Made by a program: the position numbers and the translations under genes. The notes below the pieces were generated by a model. That model was not told the DNA's origin. It did no database searches and saw only the letters and a list, made by a program, of their open reading frames with translations. From Amylostereum areolatum (taxonomy: Eukaryota; Basidiomycota; Agaricomycetes; Russulales; Stereaceae): DNA of 64,000 nucleotides. The stretch is from assembly GCA_012932865.1 (NCBI GenBank), contig SAXG01000117.1, positions 25,177-89,176 of the forward strand, given 5' to 3'. This document shows positions 1-12,499 of the stretch, in pieces (within the stretch, counting starts at the first letter, position 1; every line of letters starts with the position of its first letter).

Positions 1-1186
<1,186 letters not shown>

Positions 1187-1480
1187 GGAACTGGGTTGAC
1201 TGGACACGATTAGCTTACTATTATACAACAACCTATACCCTAGAGAACGCGAGCAGGATGTGCTCCCGCACTCTCCTATAATAATAAACTGGTGACGAGG
1301 ACAAATCACCTCTCGAACATATTCTTGGGCTTCGTTTATCCCAGCAGCTGTCAGACCTTCCAGGTCGACTGTATACAGAGGAGGCAATGGTAAACGTGAT
1401 TGCAAAGAGGTAAAGAGGAGCAATAAAGTAGTGCAGAACATAAACATTCAAGTGCCGACTAACCCCACCTACGATCGGAT
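1187..1480. other. Intergenic, ERG11 3' flank
   Basis: About 290 bp between the ERG11 stop and the left target duplication of the transposon-like unit. I see no gene; it should hold the ERG11 3' UTR. Confidence 0.5.
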
Positions 1481-1487
1481 AGTCACA

Positions 1488-1546
1488 CCCAGTGAAAACC
1501 GGCGTGAAGGATTTGGGACGCGGCCGAAGGATTTTGGATGCCAAGA
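1488..1546 (+). repeat. Left terminal inverted repeat of the 1488-3251 element
   Basis: Begins CCCAGTGAAAACC and is matched in inverted orientation at 3193-3251. Preceded by AGTCACA at 1481-1487. Confidence 0.8.
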
Positions 1547-2057
1547 GGTGTGCCAAAATGCTTCGTTGCCGTCCTCTGTCTTCAAAAAAATGGCACACTT
1601 TTCTTGAACCTCATGACAGGTTTTTGAACCTCACAGAAAACACATGGGACCATATATGACAACATTGGATGGCATTGGACTGGCATGTATCTACTTACTG
1701 CTCCCTTGCTTGAACCATATTGAAGCATTCTGGATGGCACACAATCAGAGGATCAGGAAAATGGGTTTCATTGCATGATTAGGATATCTAAGTACATTGT
1801 CCTAAGTGCTACACTCGAGCCCACACGCCAATAGCCATCCCCTCTCCGGGAAATATGAAAGAACAGTGGAAACGGCGAGATACCATGGGCGTACTCCGCT
1901 GGATCTCGCGCTACACTACCAAACATGCGCTCTCCGCGGGAACCGGGATATATGCCGCCACCGCGACGCGGAACGTTGGTTCTGCGCTGTGGAATACGCC
2001 CGTGTCATTCCGGGAGACTAAAAGCTAGGAAATGTAGGTTTTCCTATGAATAGGAGC

Positions 2058-2598
2058 TCAACATGAGCGAACCATTGCAGGTAGATGAAAGGCGACGCAC
2101 TGGCTCGCTAGCCCACGAACTTCGACGAGTTCGGGAGGCAGTTTGACGGCGTCGAGCTTGGGTTGGGAATCGTCGTTTTTCTGCCGTTTCGTCGCGGGAC
2201 CTTCCTTTTCTTCGTCGGGGACAACGGACTCGTTCCACGCAGGACACATGTTCCCCCAGAGGTCGCGCCCGCCCTCGGAGAACGCGTCATGGAGGATGGC
2301 GCCGATGCGGGCGGTCGCGGGGAGCTCTTTGCAAGCGAGGTCCACGACGGCGCGCGCACGGCGGAGGGGCTTTTCGATGCGGGGCTCGGTGAACGCTTTG
2401 GAGCGTAAGAGGAAGCGGAGGAAGAAGGCGATAAGGGTGGGGAAGGCCAGGCAGCGGGCGGGGGACCTGCGCATGAATCGTCAGCGATGTCGAGGACATG
2501 GGAGGAGGGCGGTCATACCAGATGAGCCCGCGATCGCGGAAGTAAGAGGAGAAGAAGATGCGCATGTTCGTTTCCGGGTTGCTCATGAAGTTATCCAT
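2058..2598 (-). CDS. Conserved fungal hypothetical protein carried inside the transposon-like unit (5' end unresolved)
   Basis: Two segments join cleanly. Exon 1 reads down from 2598 (MDNFMSNPETNMRIFF...) to 2519. A GT-AG intron of 52 bp (2467-2518) joins it as ...RGLIW|SPARC... to exon 2, which continues to a stop at 2058. The hydrophobic/basic run LIAFFLRFLLRSK and the later ELPATARIGAILHDAF look like a real conserved protein, and the C-terminal part has a nuclear-signal-like ATKRQK. The frame stays open a little upstream of 2598 behind a possible splice acceptor, so a 5' exon may exist. I do not recognise the function. Its position inside terminal inverted repeats suggests cargo captured or carried by the element. 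It could also be a decaying fragment. Confidence 0.45.
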
Positions 2599-3192
2599 GT
2601 GGGTGTCTTGCGAGGCTTGCGGGCCCCTGGGAATCTATGCGCCGAAGTGTGGCCAAATACTAAGGCATGTTGTGATTCAGGCTTGAGGCGCATACGAGTC
2701 GTCGTGGGGAGCACTGAAGACAACGTGTAGCATGTTGGCTGCTCGGTGCAGGACTTGAATTGGATAGATTGGGAACGGAGGGGCATAGAAGATAAGGGTG
2801 AATGTAGAAAGTGATCAGAAGGACGGTGCCAATGAGAGGGATGGGGTGGTAGAGCTGGGGGAACTTCACACAAAAACACTAAGTCAAAGTTTGGTCGCAA
2901 GACGCAAGTTGCAACTCGCGACTCCGAGCGTCGCTGGAGAACTTATGTAAGCCTACAAGTTGACAATGTTTCGTTCTCACGAAGTTGTTTGCAAGGAAGA
3001 CCTCGTTGCGTTGAGAAAAGCGGAATCTTGAGAGCTTCAATGAACTTCAGTCTCCTTATATCGCGATTGACTTGAGTAACTTCTGACGTGGTTTCCGAAG
3101 TGCTTCCCACTGCGAGGGAGTAGGCGACGTATAACGTAATCTACAACGACTTCGAAGACAGTCAAAATCCTTCACTTTTTAGCACTCCTCGG

Positions 3193-3251
3193 TCTTGGCA
3201 TCCAAAAAGCTCCCGCCGCGTCCCAAATCCTTCACGCCGGTTTTCACTGGG
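3193..3251 (-). repeat. Right terminal inverted repeat of the 1488-3251 element
   Basis: Reverse complement of 1488-1546 with a few mismatches in the inner half; followed by AGTCACA at 3252-3258. Confidence 0.8.
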
Positions 3252-3532
3252 AGTCACAGGGTGGGACGGCGACGCGTGTCTTGGGAGTCGCTGTCAGGAT
3301 AAATTACCCAAGGGTAATAAAAGTGGGGCCACCCGAAAGTTGTACTTGGTCCAGCCTTGAAGCTTGAACATGAGTCTGCGCAAACCGGATGTTCAGCGAG
3401 CAAATGAACAGGCCCACTTAAGTACTACGTTCCCATACACGACCACTTCTCGTAGTTCGGGAAAATGTACCTGTGCAACCACACACAAATATGATACACC
3501 AACATGGCCTACGTCAAGGCAAATTTCCGTCC

Positions 3533-6500
3533 TCACTTTGGTCCACGTCCAGCCCTTCTCAGAATCACCTGTCTCACCCAACCCTGCCGCTGTTCCGCCG
3601 CCATCTCTCCTTCAACTTCCTTCAGTATCCCAACAACAGTCCTCGCGGCAAGCACGTCGCCCCTCCAAAAGAACGCCTTAGCAAACATCTTGTAAAATGG
3701 CCGTAAATGCCTTGCGAACGACATCGTCCCCGCCATTGGCGGCAAGTCGTATCCGGATATAGCAATCCCCTCCACTCCACCCTTCGTCCCGAACGGCGGA
3801 TTATTCATGGAGAATCGGGCGCCAGCTGGATATCCCTTACTCACAAGGGTATCGAACAACCGGCGCGTTTGGACGCTGTCGAGTAAACGCGAGGGAAGGC
3901 CCAGTATGGCTTTGAGGATTATGTTGGTCGTGACGTGATCAGGGACGAAGTTGCGTTCCCGCCTCAAGGTGTCCACTGCCCGTATGAGCGAGCGAAGGGG
4001 TTTCGTACGGCCGCCTCTGGCAGTCGTGTACCGATGTAGAATGACATTGCCTGCGGCCGTACAGTTTCTTGTGGAAGACTCCACGGTTGTGCGGAAGACT
4101 TCCTCGATTGCGGCGTGTGAACGGGTCTTAGAAATGAGGCGCAGACCGTAGTGGAACCCGTTCTTGCCTGGACCGCCCCGTTGTCTAAGGCTTTGCAGAA
4201 CGCGGAAAGCTGATAGACTGGTTGGATGTGTCGCGTGTTTACCGTACCGCGATCGACGAACCAGCGTGTGGACCAGGGACTTGTCATGGAAGGTCTTCGC
4301 GACCCGAGCGGACAGATTCGTCGCCCGCTTTGTAACGAGATGGAGGAGCAATGTCCGGCGCCACGACGCGACGTTGTTGGGGTACGCCAACTCTTGTTCC
4401 CGCACCAATCGAGCCGCTTGTTTGAATGCTCTGTGATGAAGCAGAGCGCGGAGAAGGGTGAACATGCTCTGCGGGGGTAGATAGGACGGTTGTGTGACCT
4501 GGATGTTTCGTAATACGGCCATAGCTGTGATGACATCTCCAGAGCTGACCATTGTGACCAACGCCCAGGATATTCGGGCGCGGTAAGAGAGGGGGAGAGG
4601 AAGAGGCGATGATGACATCTCCAGCAGTGCTTTGCCTAGGATCATCAAAAGTTCCACGTCCACGAACCGCTTCTTCCTTCGTGCTAGGGAGAAAAGTGCA
4701 TCTGCGAGGAAATTACGGCCTGTGACCCCCTCAAAAGTACACTGGGCGAGCAGCGGAATTGCGAGGTCCACTTGATTTCCTCGTAAGAGTTCCAAACACA
4801 GCCGTGGCACAACCTCCTTTGGTAACTCCAAATGGCCATGCCACAAGTCGTACATCTCCCAAGCTCGTTGGGCATCCACTCGCGCAAGCCGCATTAGAGC
4901 CTGGCCAATGAGCATGCTGTGCCATTGAGGGAACGCAACGTAATGAGGGAGGGCGTCCAGGATCTCCTCCCATACCGTCATACCGCACGCTGCCGAAGTA
5001 GCAACGTACTCTGCAACGAGGAGTTGTACCTGTCGCCGTGCGTAGTCGTCCCCCAGGTCGAAGGTCCAAAATCCGGTGTTGGCAATGTGAAGGCAACCTT
5101 GCCGAAGTTGATCGTCGCGGGCGTGGGACGCAAGACGGAGGAAGGAGATGAGAATGGGTCGGATAAGTGCCGGATGGACTGTACGATCTTCCTGGATGGC
5201 CCCCTGCCACATGTGCCAAAGCGCCTTTACAAAATTGTATAGTTCCGGGGACAGACGATGGGCATTGGCTAGGCGCTCGATGATGGAGAGTACAGCGACG
5301 ACTTTGACGTCTACCACATCGAGGTTTCCGCGTCCACGTATTGGAGGAAAATCATTCGTAGGGAAGGCTAGAATCTGAACGTTGGTCAAGGCGAGAAGGC
5401 GCAGGTTGCGCCAACGGGCGTTCACGTCGAGGGTAGGGGCGAACATGGCCTGTACTTGGTATGTCGCCCAACTGCGAACAGCGAGCTGGGAGGGAGTTCG
5501 CGGGTTCGATGTTCTGCCGAACAAGGCCAAAGAAAGTTGCCGAAAAAGGCCTATCGTATTGCCAGGGAAAGATAGATCTGCGTCTATGGTCTTGTTATCC
5601 ACGACTTCACTGTCCGACGCTGTGGATAGCCCGCAATCGGCTGGAGAAGGAGCCTCGCTGAGGATGCGCTGAGAAAGTGTGTCGAGAAGTCGTCGCGTTA
5701 GTTTTAGTCGGGTTGACACTTTCAACAGTGGTAGGTTCTTGTCGAGGACGACTGTCCATAGGAAGTCCTGTACGCTGGATGGTACTGGCGAACGACGGCC
5801 CAAGAGGAAGCACAGCCATCCACTAAGCTCTATTGTCGCTCTGGACCGCCGCAAGGACTGCAGCGTCCGCAAATAAGGTATATGCGTCTCATCATGTCCT
5901 TTGACAAGTTTAATACGCGTGTAAATCTGTCTTGCCGTTGCCAATGTACCTAGAACACCGTTCATATTTTGCAAAGATGTGGATAGGTCAACGCGTACGC
6001 ACCATTGTTCCCAGGGTCCACTACCACATCTTTGATCCCGGCCTCCCCTAGCCTGGCCGTTACGAGCCAGTACAGGTCGGATTCGGTCAAAGCCTTGCCT
6101 GCGCGCTTCTTGTCTCGGATAACGTGCAGCACGAACCCCCACCAGGACCTTGGAGCTTTATTATCCAAGTACTTCCCCAAAAGGACCGTGTGGAGATTAT
6201 TGGCATGTCTGGGGAGGGACAGGGTACCGAAGAGCGCTATGAGATTGCTCAAGCGGGAAGGGCTGAGGGCGTGGGATGCATTCAGGCATGAAAGATAGAG
6301 GGCGCGTATATTTTGCGGGGAACAGGATGAGGGCCCTTTGGTATTAATGTGGCTGGTGGATAAGAGGTTTCGCAATACGGTGAAGTTGGATGGCAGAGGA
6401 GAAGCCGGAAACGCTGTCGGTGACACAGAAGCGGCGTTGTGGTTCCTGCCCAAAGCTTTGGGTCTGGATGGTTCAGGCCTTTCGCCGACAGCGTTTATTG

Positions 6501-6606
6501 AAGGAGCCCTGATAGGGGTGTGCACTCTACGGACGACAGTATGCGCCGTGGTTCTACAACTCGTGGAACGCTCAATATAGAGGTGCACGAAACGGTAGCA
6601 GCACAT
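3533..6606 (-). CDS. Large mitochondrial PPR/helical-repeat-like protein
   Basis: Two exons: about 6606-6003, then a 53-bp GT-AG intron (5950-6002), then one long exon 5949-3533 that ends ...RRAGRGPK. Splicing gives the continuous join DPGNN|GTLATARQIYTRIK. The N-terminus has many Arg, Ser and Thr and almost no acidic residues, as in a mitochondrial presequence. The long second exon is built of Leu-rich helical pairs. Stretches such as NFVPDHVTTNIILKAI resemble pentatricopeptide repeats. Fungal proteins of this type act on mitochondrial RNA or translation, but that role is inferred only from architecture. The start is uncertain: ATG at 6606 lies beside a GTATGT that could itself be a splice donor, so a further 5' exon toward 6737 is possible. 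Confidence 0.65.
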
Positions 6607-6731
6607 ACCTTGTAGAAGGACCACCCAATATTTGGATAGTTGGCCATCTCCATCGCCACATTCCATTGCAAGGACAACGGAGACGGCGACGCAGACCTGG
6701 AGACTACCCTTGACGCGTCGTAGCCGGATTG

Positions 6732-6757
6732 CAGCAATTTGCAGAACCTTGTAGCGG
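6732..6757 (-). repeat. 26-bp perfect inverted repeat, arm 1
   Basis: Exact reverse complement of 7186-7211, separated by 428 bp, in the divergent intergenic region. Confidence 0.8.
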
Positions 6758-7185
6758 TCCCATTTCAAATACATTTGTGGGAGTTTGATCACCGACGGGA
6801 TGCCGATCGATGCCGAGGTGGGTCGCCCCGTCTGGGTATCACGTGACTTGCCGACGCTGATGACCCCGCCACGTCCCCGCCCTCCGCTCACCGATGACCG
6901 CGTTGCCCATCGCTCGCTCCCGCCACTCCATCCCCGCTCCCCTCAACTGTATTTCATGTCGGAGAGAAGGTACGTACACTCTGCTGAAGCTCAATACAGA
7001 AGTTTGCGCTGAGGACGAGATTGGTGTGCCGTCGACGTCGAGGATGACGATGCCGCCGCGGTGCGCTGCCGCCCAAGTCGGGCGAGACGTCGGGCGGGGG
7101 GGCCCCGGCGGCGACAGCCCCTGGAACTCTTTTCGGCATCACCCGGTCGGATCATGAAACCCGTGCCCTCGAGTTCGAATCACGG

Positions 7186-7211
7186 CCGCTACAAGGTTCT
7201 GCAAATTGCTG
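7186..7211 (+). repeat. 26-bp perfect inverted repeat, arm 2
   Basis: Exact reverse complement of 6732-6757. Neither arm overlaps a confident coding exon. Confidence 0.8.
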
Positions 7212-7599
7212 TGAAGCTTGAAGGAGCGCGTTCGCGTGGCCAATGGCGCGCGCTAACGGTCTCTCGGTCCGGCATCGGAAATATCCGGACCTGCATGAAC
7301 TCTATTTTCTCAATCATCCACACGCGGAAACCTGCTCCCGCTCTCGCACAACCATCATCATCCTCGCATAACCAGTCGCCTTTAAACATCCATTGGCACC
7401 AAGGTGAATATGTTCCAAGGGTCTTCTGGAACTTCTCTGACTGTGCCCAGAGGTCAATAGGGAGGCGCTCGGTACCACTCACAAATCACTGTAGCAAATA
7501 GCTTTTTTTTCTCTCGTCAGTGCGATCTTGCCGACTCTGTTATTGTCTCACCTACAATGGCTTCATCTACAATTTCCAGAACCACAAAAATCTACAACA

Positions 7600-8836
7600 A
7601 TGGGTGCTTCTCGCTCAGACAAGGAGGCTTACTTTGTGAAGCTCAAGGAGCTCATCAACAAATACCGTGCGTTACGCTCGAGCACATACACTTCACACCT
7701 CTAACGCCTTTCTTTTCCAGCGTCCATCTTCTTGGTCAATGTCGATAACGTCGGTTCTAACCAGATGCATCAGATCCGTGTTGCCCTCCGTGGCAAGGGT
7801 GTCGTCCTCATGGGCAAGAACACCATGGTCCGCCGTGCTCTGCGTTCCATCATCTCGGAGAACCCGACCCTCGAGCGTCTCCTCCCTCACGTCAAAGGCA
7901 ACATCGGCTTCGTCTTTACTGGGATGGATCTCGCTGAAATCCGCGACATCATCATCGCCAACAAGGTCGCTGCCCCTGCCCGTGCCGGTGCTTTCGCCCC
8001 CAAGGACGTCTTCATCCCCGCTGGCAACACCGGCATGGAGCCCGGAAAGACCTCCTTCTTCCAGGCCCTCGGTATCCCGACCAAGATCGCGCGTGGTACG
8101 ATCGAAATCGTCTCTGATGTCCAGGTTGTCGTCGCCGGCTCGCGTGTTGGTACTTCCGAGGCGACGTTGCTCAACATGTTGAACGTCTCGCCGTTCACGT
8201 ACGGGATGTCCGTCGTGCAAATATTCGACCAGGGCAACGTGTTCTCTCCCGATGTCCTCGACGTCAGCACCGAGACCCTCATCGACCGTTTCACGTCTGG
8301 TATCAAGACCATCGCGGCCATCTCACTGGCTCTCAACTACCCCACGATCGTGTCCGTTACCCACTCGCTCGTCAACTCGTACAAGAACTTGATCGCCATT
8401 GCTCTGGTGACTGAGTACTCGTTCGAGGGTGCTGAGAAGGTAAGCCCTGCTCTCTCCTACTTTTGTTTCCGCAATTTCTATTGTTTCATCCGACGATGCT
8501 TTTTATTCACACACTGAAAATACTGGACGTCCCAAAGACGGCTGTAGAGTACACTTTACTGAGGATTATTTCCCTTCGCCATTGCCATCTTATTGGGGAC
8601 CGGATGGCTGATTTTTTTTACTCGCAGGCCAAGGAGTTCCTCGCCAACCCTGAGGCCTTCGCTGCTGCCGTTGCCCCCGCTGCTGCTGCTGCCACCGAGG
8701 CTGCGCCTGCCGCCGAGGAGAAGAAGGAGGAAGAGGAGGAAGAATCTGAGGGTGACATGGTTCGTCATTTGACCGTCTGTTTCTGTCTGTCCAGATCACT
8801 GACCTATTCCTCCAGGGCTTCGGTCTCTTCGACTAA
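7600..8836 (+). CDS. RPP0: 60S acidic ribosomal protein P0 (ribosomal stalk)
   Basis: P0 (uL10) anchors the P1/P2 stalk on the large ribosomal subunit and recruits translation GTPases. The start [18 protein letters not shown] is typical. Exons are 7600-7666, 7721-8439, 8628-8759 and 8816-8836. The rRNA-binding L10 domain fills exon 2 ([10 protein letters not shown], then [10 protein letters not shown], then [20 protein letters not shown]). Exon 3 has the Ala-rich hinge and Glu/Lys tract, and the last 21-nt exon supplies GFGLFD, the universal stalk C-terminus that contacts elongation factors. The third intron therefore separates the functional tail onto its own tiny exon. The second intron (188 bp) is much longer than the others. 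I looked for a box C/D snoRNA in it but found no convincing boxes. Confidence 0.97.
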
Positions 8837-9444
8837 ACGTCTGCATCTCGAAAAGAGCGCTCCCTTGCTTGGGATGACATCATGTTTTTACCTCTGTAGT
8901 CATGTCGTCGTCATGATAATGGGAATTCCCACTTGCACTGCTATTTTTTCTGAGGGCCCGAGGGGTATCAACCACTGCGATAGGGCGCGACCGGCGGTTC
9001 TTGCGCAGGTGGAAAGCACATGCGCGAGAGGAATGCCCTCAACCCCAGCTGGACCCGCATCATCCCGACCGAATGATCTTGGGACTTTGGATCACCTTTT
9101 GAGCTGAAGACCAAGAAGATTTCCCTGTGCGGTCTACATTCAGGGTGGTCAATTGTGGTAAAGAACCACGACTTCGATGGACGTGCGCAAATACGCCGAG
9201 TCGCCGAGTCGAAGGAGGGGGCCCCGCGTATTATGCCGCGACCCGAGGACGTGCAAGGTGGGCTATGTATATGATCACTCCTGCGAAGTGTCCGGCTACG
9301 TATGAGTGACAGAATTTATAATATCTTTCAGCCGGTAGGTGAATATGCTATAAGACCGGGTCATGGGGTAAAGGAAAGGGAGGAGCTGAGAGCCTTGTGG
9401 TGGACAGAAGGACCGAATAAGGTTGAGAAGAGCTGGGGGCGGGC

Positions 9445-9449
9445 AGGGG
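9445..9449 (+). promoter_or_regulatory. Possible stress-response element (AGGGG) upstream of TPS1
   Basis: An AGGGG core sits in a G-rich tract about 400 bp before the TPS1 ATG, and CCCCT cores occur near 9770. In yeasts such cores (STRE) drive stress induction of trehalose genes. Here the motif match is short and its function is inference. Confidence 0.25.
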
Positions 9450-9784
9450 CGGGCCTTCGTCGGCTTCCGTCGCAAGATCTGTGCAGCATCTCGGGCCGGA
9501 CGCGATGTTTCCTTTTCCTCCACATCGTCAGCGATCTCGAGAAGGTTCTGGCAGCAGCGACAGTGGGGACAATGGAAGAGAATGGAGAGGGCTGAACGGG
9601 CGCTGGAAATGTCGGATGGGGCGATGAGCGACGAGGACGAGGACCGACGTCATGGATGAGGGCCGTCCGAAAAGTGTGAGCTCAACGGCGAGGCGTCGTC
9701 CGTCGTCCGCTCGTCCGTTTCTCTCCTTGTTCCTCCTCCCTTCATCTGATAACCCCCAGGCCCTCCCCCTCTTCAATTCCTCCT

Positions 9785-9792
9785 TATTTATA
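9785..9792 (+). promoter_or_regulatory. Candidate TATA box of TPS1
   Basis: TATTTATA lies 59 bp before the ATG, followed by a C/T-rich leader. Spacing suits a fungal core promoter with a short 5' UTR. Confidence 0.45.
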
Positions 9793-9850
9793 CCCTCGTC
9801 TCCTCTTCTTCCCCATCATCTCCCCGCTCCCCGCGCCCCGCCCCGCAGCC

Positions 9851-11843
9851 ATGCCAGAGCCCACACCCGCCCCCACACCCTCCCTCTCCGACACCTCCCT
9901 CCCCACCCTCGCCGGAAGCAAGGAAGACCAACATCTCATCGTCGTCTCCAACCGTCTTCCCGTCACCATCTCCAAAGATGCCTCGGGAGAGTACCACTTC
10001 AAGATGTCCTCCGGCGGCCTCGTCTCCGCCCTTTCCGGCACAAAAAAGTCCATGTCCTTCACCTGGATCGGCTGGCCCGGCTTCTACATCCCTCCCAAGG
10101 AGCGCGCGATCGTCGACAAGCGTCTCGCGGAGGAGTACTCATGCCAGGCCGTCTACCTCGACGACGACGTCGCCGACAGGCACTACAACGGCTTTTCCAA
10201 CTCCATCCTCTGGCCGCTTTTCCATTACCACCCCGGAGAGATGAACTTCGACGAGGAGAACTGGCTCGCGTATCGTCAGGCGAACCTCGCGTTCGCTCAG
10301 GTCGTGCGCCAACAGATCCGTCCAGGCTCGATGGTCTGGGTCCAGGACTACCATCTCATGCTCCTTCCCATGTTCCTCCGCGGGCTCGTCACCGCCTCTT
10401 CCGAAATGCCCGAGTACACCAAGGCCGAGCTCGAGAAGATCACGGACGGCGTGAACGTCGAGGAGGACCTTTCCTCTGCGGGTGGAGATGTTACCATCCC
10501 CGGTGTCAAGATCGGGTACTTCCTCCATACACCTTTCCCCTCCAGCGAGATTTACAGGTGCGCCATTGTCACGGGGGAATGCGCGCGCGCGTATATACTC
10601 ATATATCCATCATCCCAGGATTCTACCCGTTCGCCGCGAGATCCTCCTAGGCGTGCTGTATTCCGATCTCATTGGGTTTCACACCTATGACTACGCCCGG
10701 CACTTCCTGTCCTCGTGTACCCGTATTCTCGGCCTTCCCACCATGCCGAATGGCGTCGAATTCGACGGTCGTCTCGCCCACGTCGGCACCTTCCCCATCG
10801 GTATCGATCCCACGTCTTTCACCGATGTGCGTTCTCTGCCCCCGATATCCCGAAGATGTCCCGCTGACGCGATGGTTCACTTGCACAGAATTTGAAGAAG
10901 GAGAGCGTGCAGAAGCGCATCGCCGCCCTCGAACAGAGGTTCAACGGCGTCAAGGTCATCGTTGGCGTGGACCGTCTGGACTACATCAAGGGTGTCCCCC
11001 AGAAGCTCCACGCGCTCGAGCTGTTCCTTACTCAACACCCCGAGTGGATCGGCAAGGTGCGCCGTCCACGTTTGCACATGCTCTGTTTGATGTCTGACGC
11101 GTCGCTGCCAGGTCGTTCTTGCCCAACTCGCCGTACCATCGCGTCAGGATGTGGAAGAATATCAGAACCTGCGCGCGACCGTGAACGAGCTCGTGGGGCG
11201 CATCAACGGCCGGTTCGGTACCGTCGAATTCATGCCGATTCACTTCATGCACAAGTCGTTGCCGTTTGACGAGCTTTGCGCGTTGTATGCTGTCAGCGAC
11301 GTATGTCTCGTGTCAAGTACCCGCGATGGGATGAACTTGGTATGTCTTTTTATCCTTTCCTTTCTTGTGTGCATTTGGATTTTCGTGCATACATGTGCAC
11401 CCTGCTCGTCCCCTCCCCTTTCCCTCTTTTGATCCGTCATTTTCGCGAGGCTGACCCTTGCGTCTTACCAGGTCTCCTACGAATACATCGCTTGCCAACA
11501 AGCTCGCCAAGGCGTCATGATCCTCTCCGAATTTGCAGGGGCAGCCCAATCCCTCAACGGCTCGCTCGTCGTCAACCCATGGGACTCACAGCAGGTCGCC
11601 GACGCGATCCACGAGGCCGTGACGATGCCCGCGGACGTACGCGCGGAAAACCACCGCAAGCTGTACAAGTACGTGAACAAGTACTCGGCCGCGTTCTGGG
11701 GGACGAGCTTCGTGCGGGAGATGCAACGCATAGTACCCGAAGACTTTGGCGAGAAGAGCGCGCAGGCGGTCGCCTCACCTGGCCCGGTGCAGGCAACGCA
11801 GGAGGTGACGAGGGAAGAGGATAATGCGGCAGTTGTGTCATGA
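9851..11843 (+). CDS. TPS1: Alpha,alpha-trehalose-phosphate synthase (UDP-forming)
   Basis: This GT20 enzyme makes trehalose-6-phosphate from UDP-glucose and glucose-6-phosphate in the cytosol, for stress protection and control of glycolytic entry. Exons are 9851-10557, 10619-10826, 10889-11056, 11112-11339 and 11472-11843. Visible family motifs are the N-terminal LIVVSNRLPVT, the SGGLVSAL loop, WIGWPG, VWVQDYHLMLLP, IGYFLHTPFPSSEIYR, LIGFHTYDYARHFLSSC, VGVDRLDYIKG, and SSTRDGMNLVSYEYIACQ near the nucleotide-binding C-domain. It is a single-domain synthase without the phosphatase domain of Tps2. The start follows a C-rich leader and the product is close to the usual length of about 500 residues. 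The C-terminal 40 residues are a variable Ala/Gln/Glu tail. Confidence 0.97.
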
Positions 11844-12499
11844 TCCGATATAGGTAGAAAGGGTGTCATGTTCTGGATTGTGTTTCTACTCTCGGGGTTT
11901 GTTTGTCGTGTCCATCGGTATGGTCGTGCTCGACCGTCTCGCTGCTGCTGAACGTTGATCTTCCTGCTGTCGTTTTTATTTTGGCGTATAGAGTAAAGTT
12001 GTTGTATAGATACTTACTGAATGGGAATGGGAAAGGTGTACGATCCATACATTGTCATCACTGTACATCCTCAAATACATTTCAAACTCGGAAAGAAAAA
12101 AAAAAAACACTGCACATCTTTTGTAGATCGTAGACCTTCTGGGCTGCGAAATGCAGGCGTGCATGCCGCCCGCTTGGACAAGGAATTGGCATGAAAATCA
12201 AGGTGGATTAACTCTGGCAAATCTTTGGTACATATATCTCGTCAGGCTCACGTCCAGCATGTGCAGAACCAAGTGCACGGGATACACGATCATAGTATAC
12301 ACTTCAGCCTGGAGTTGTAACTCATAGATATTGGATTGGACGCGAAGAAGTGCATACATTTTAACCACTTTACGACTTTTACAGACCATGACGGATGCAC
12401 AACATAGTACGTATGTAGAAGTGGGATTCAAAGCTTTTCTTCAGCGAGAACGACCGTCTTCTGTTCTATTCAAGCCTGCCAACTAGAGACTTGAATCGG
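11844..12499. other. Intergenic between convergent TPS1 and F-box gene
   Basis: About 650 bp of AT-richer sequence between two gene 3' ends, including an A-run near 12097-12107. Only spurious short frames; expected to hold the two 3' UTRs. Confidence 0.5.

Larger units (their letters stand above)
1488..3251. mobile_element. Transposon-like unit (1764 bp) with CCCAGTG terminal inverted repeats and 7-bp target duplication
   Basis: Positions 1488-1546 and 3193-3251 are inverted copies of one another: 37 outer bases are identical, followed by a few mismatches and another shared stretch. Both ends start CCCAGTGAAAACC. The repeat AGTCACA lies directly outside each end (1481-1487 and 3252-3258), as expected for a target-site duplication. 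I see no transposase reading frame inside. Instead the unit contains a two-exon protein-coding segment on the minus strand at about 2058-2598. The CAGTG-type termini recall hAT elements, but hAT normally makes 8-bp duplications, so the superfamily is unsettled. The element at 50950-52360 has the same CCCAGTGRAAAC start and also a 7-bp duplication. Confidence 0.75.
6607..7599. other. Intergenic, shared 5' region of the PPR-like gene and RPP0
   Basis: No convincing gene in about 990 bp. It contains a perfect 26-bp inverted repeat (6732-6757 and 7186-7211, containing CTACAAGGTTCTGC) and a short T-rich tract at 7502-7513 shortly before the RPP0 start. Both flanking genes are transcribed outward from this region. 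Confidence 0.5.
8837..9850. other. Intergenic between RPP0 and TPS1
   Basis: About 1 kb without a supported gene. It should hold the RPP0 3' UTR and the TPS1 promoter. The TPS1-proximal part is G-rich (9425-9455) and then pyrimidine-rich (9717-9845). Confidence 0.5.

Noticed and set aside
7165..7200. Possible tRNA around GAGTTCGAATC
   Set aside because: The B-box-like word is there, but no T-stem of the right size, acceptor stem or anticodon arm can be formed.
9652..10650. 332-codon plus-strand frame overlapping the TPS1 start
   Set aside because: It is a shadow of TPS1 exon 1 in another frame; composition is Pro/Arg/Leu from GC-rich codons, with no domain.
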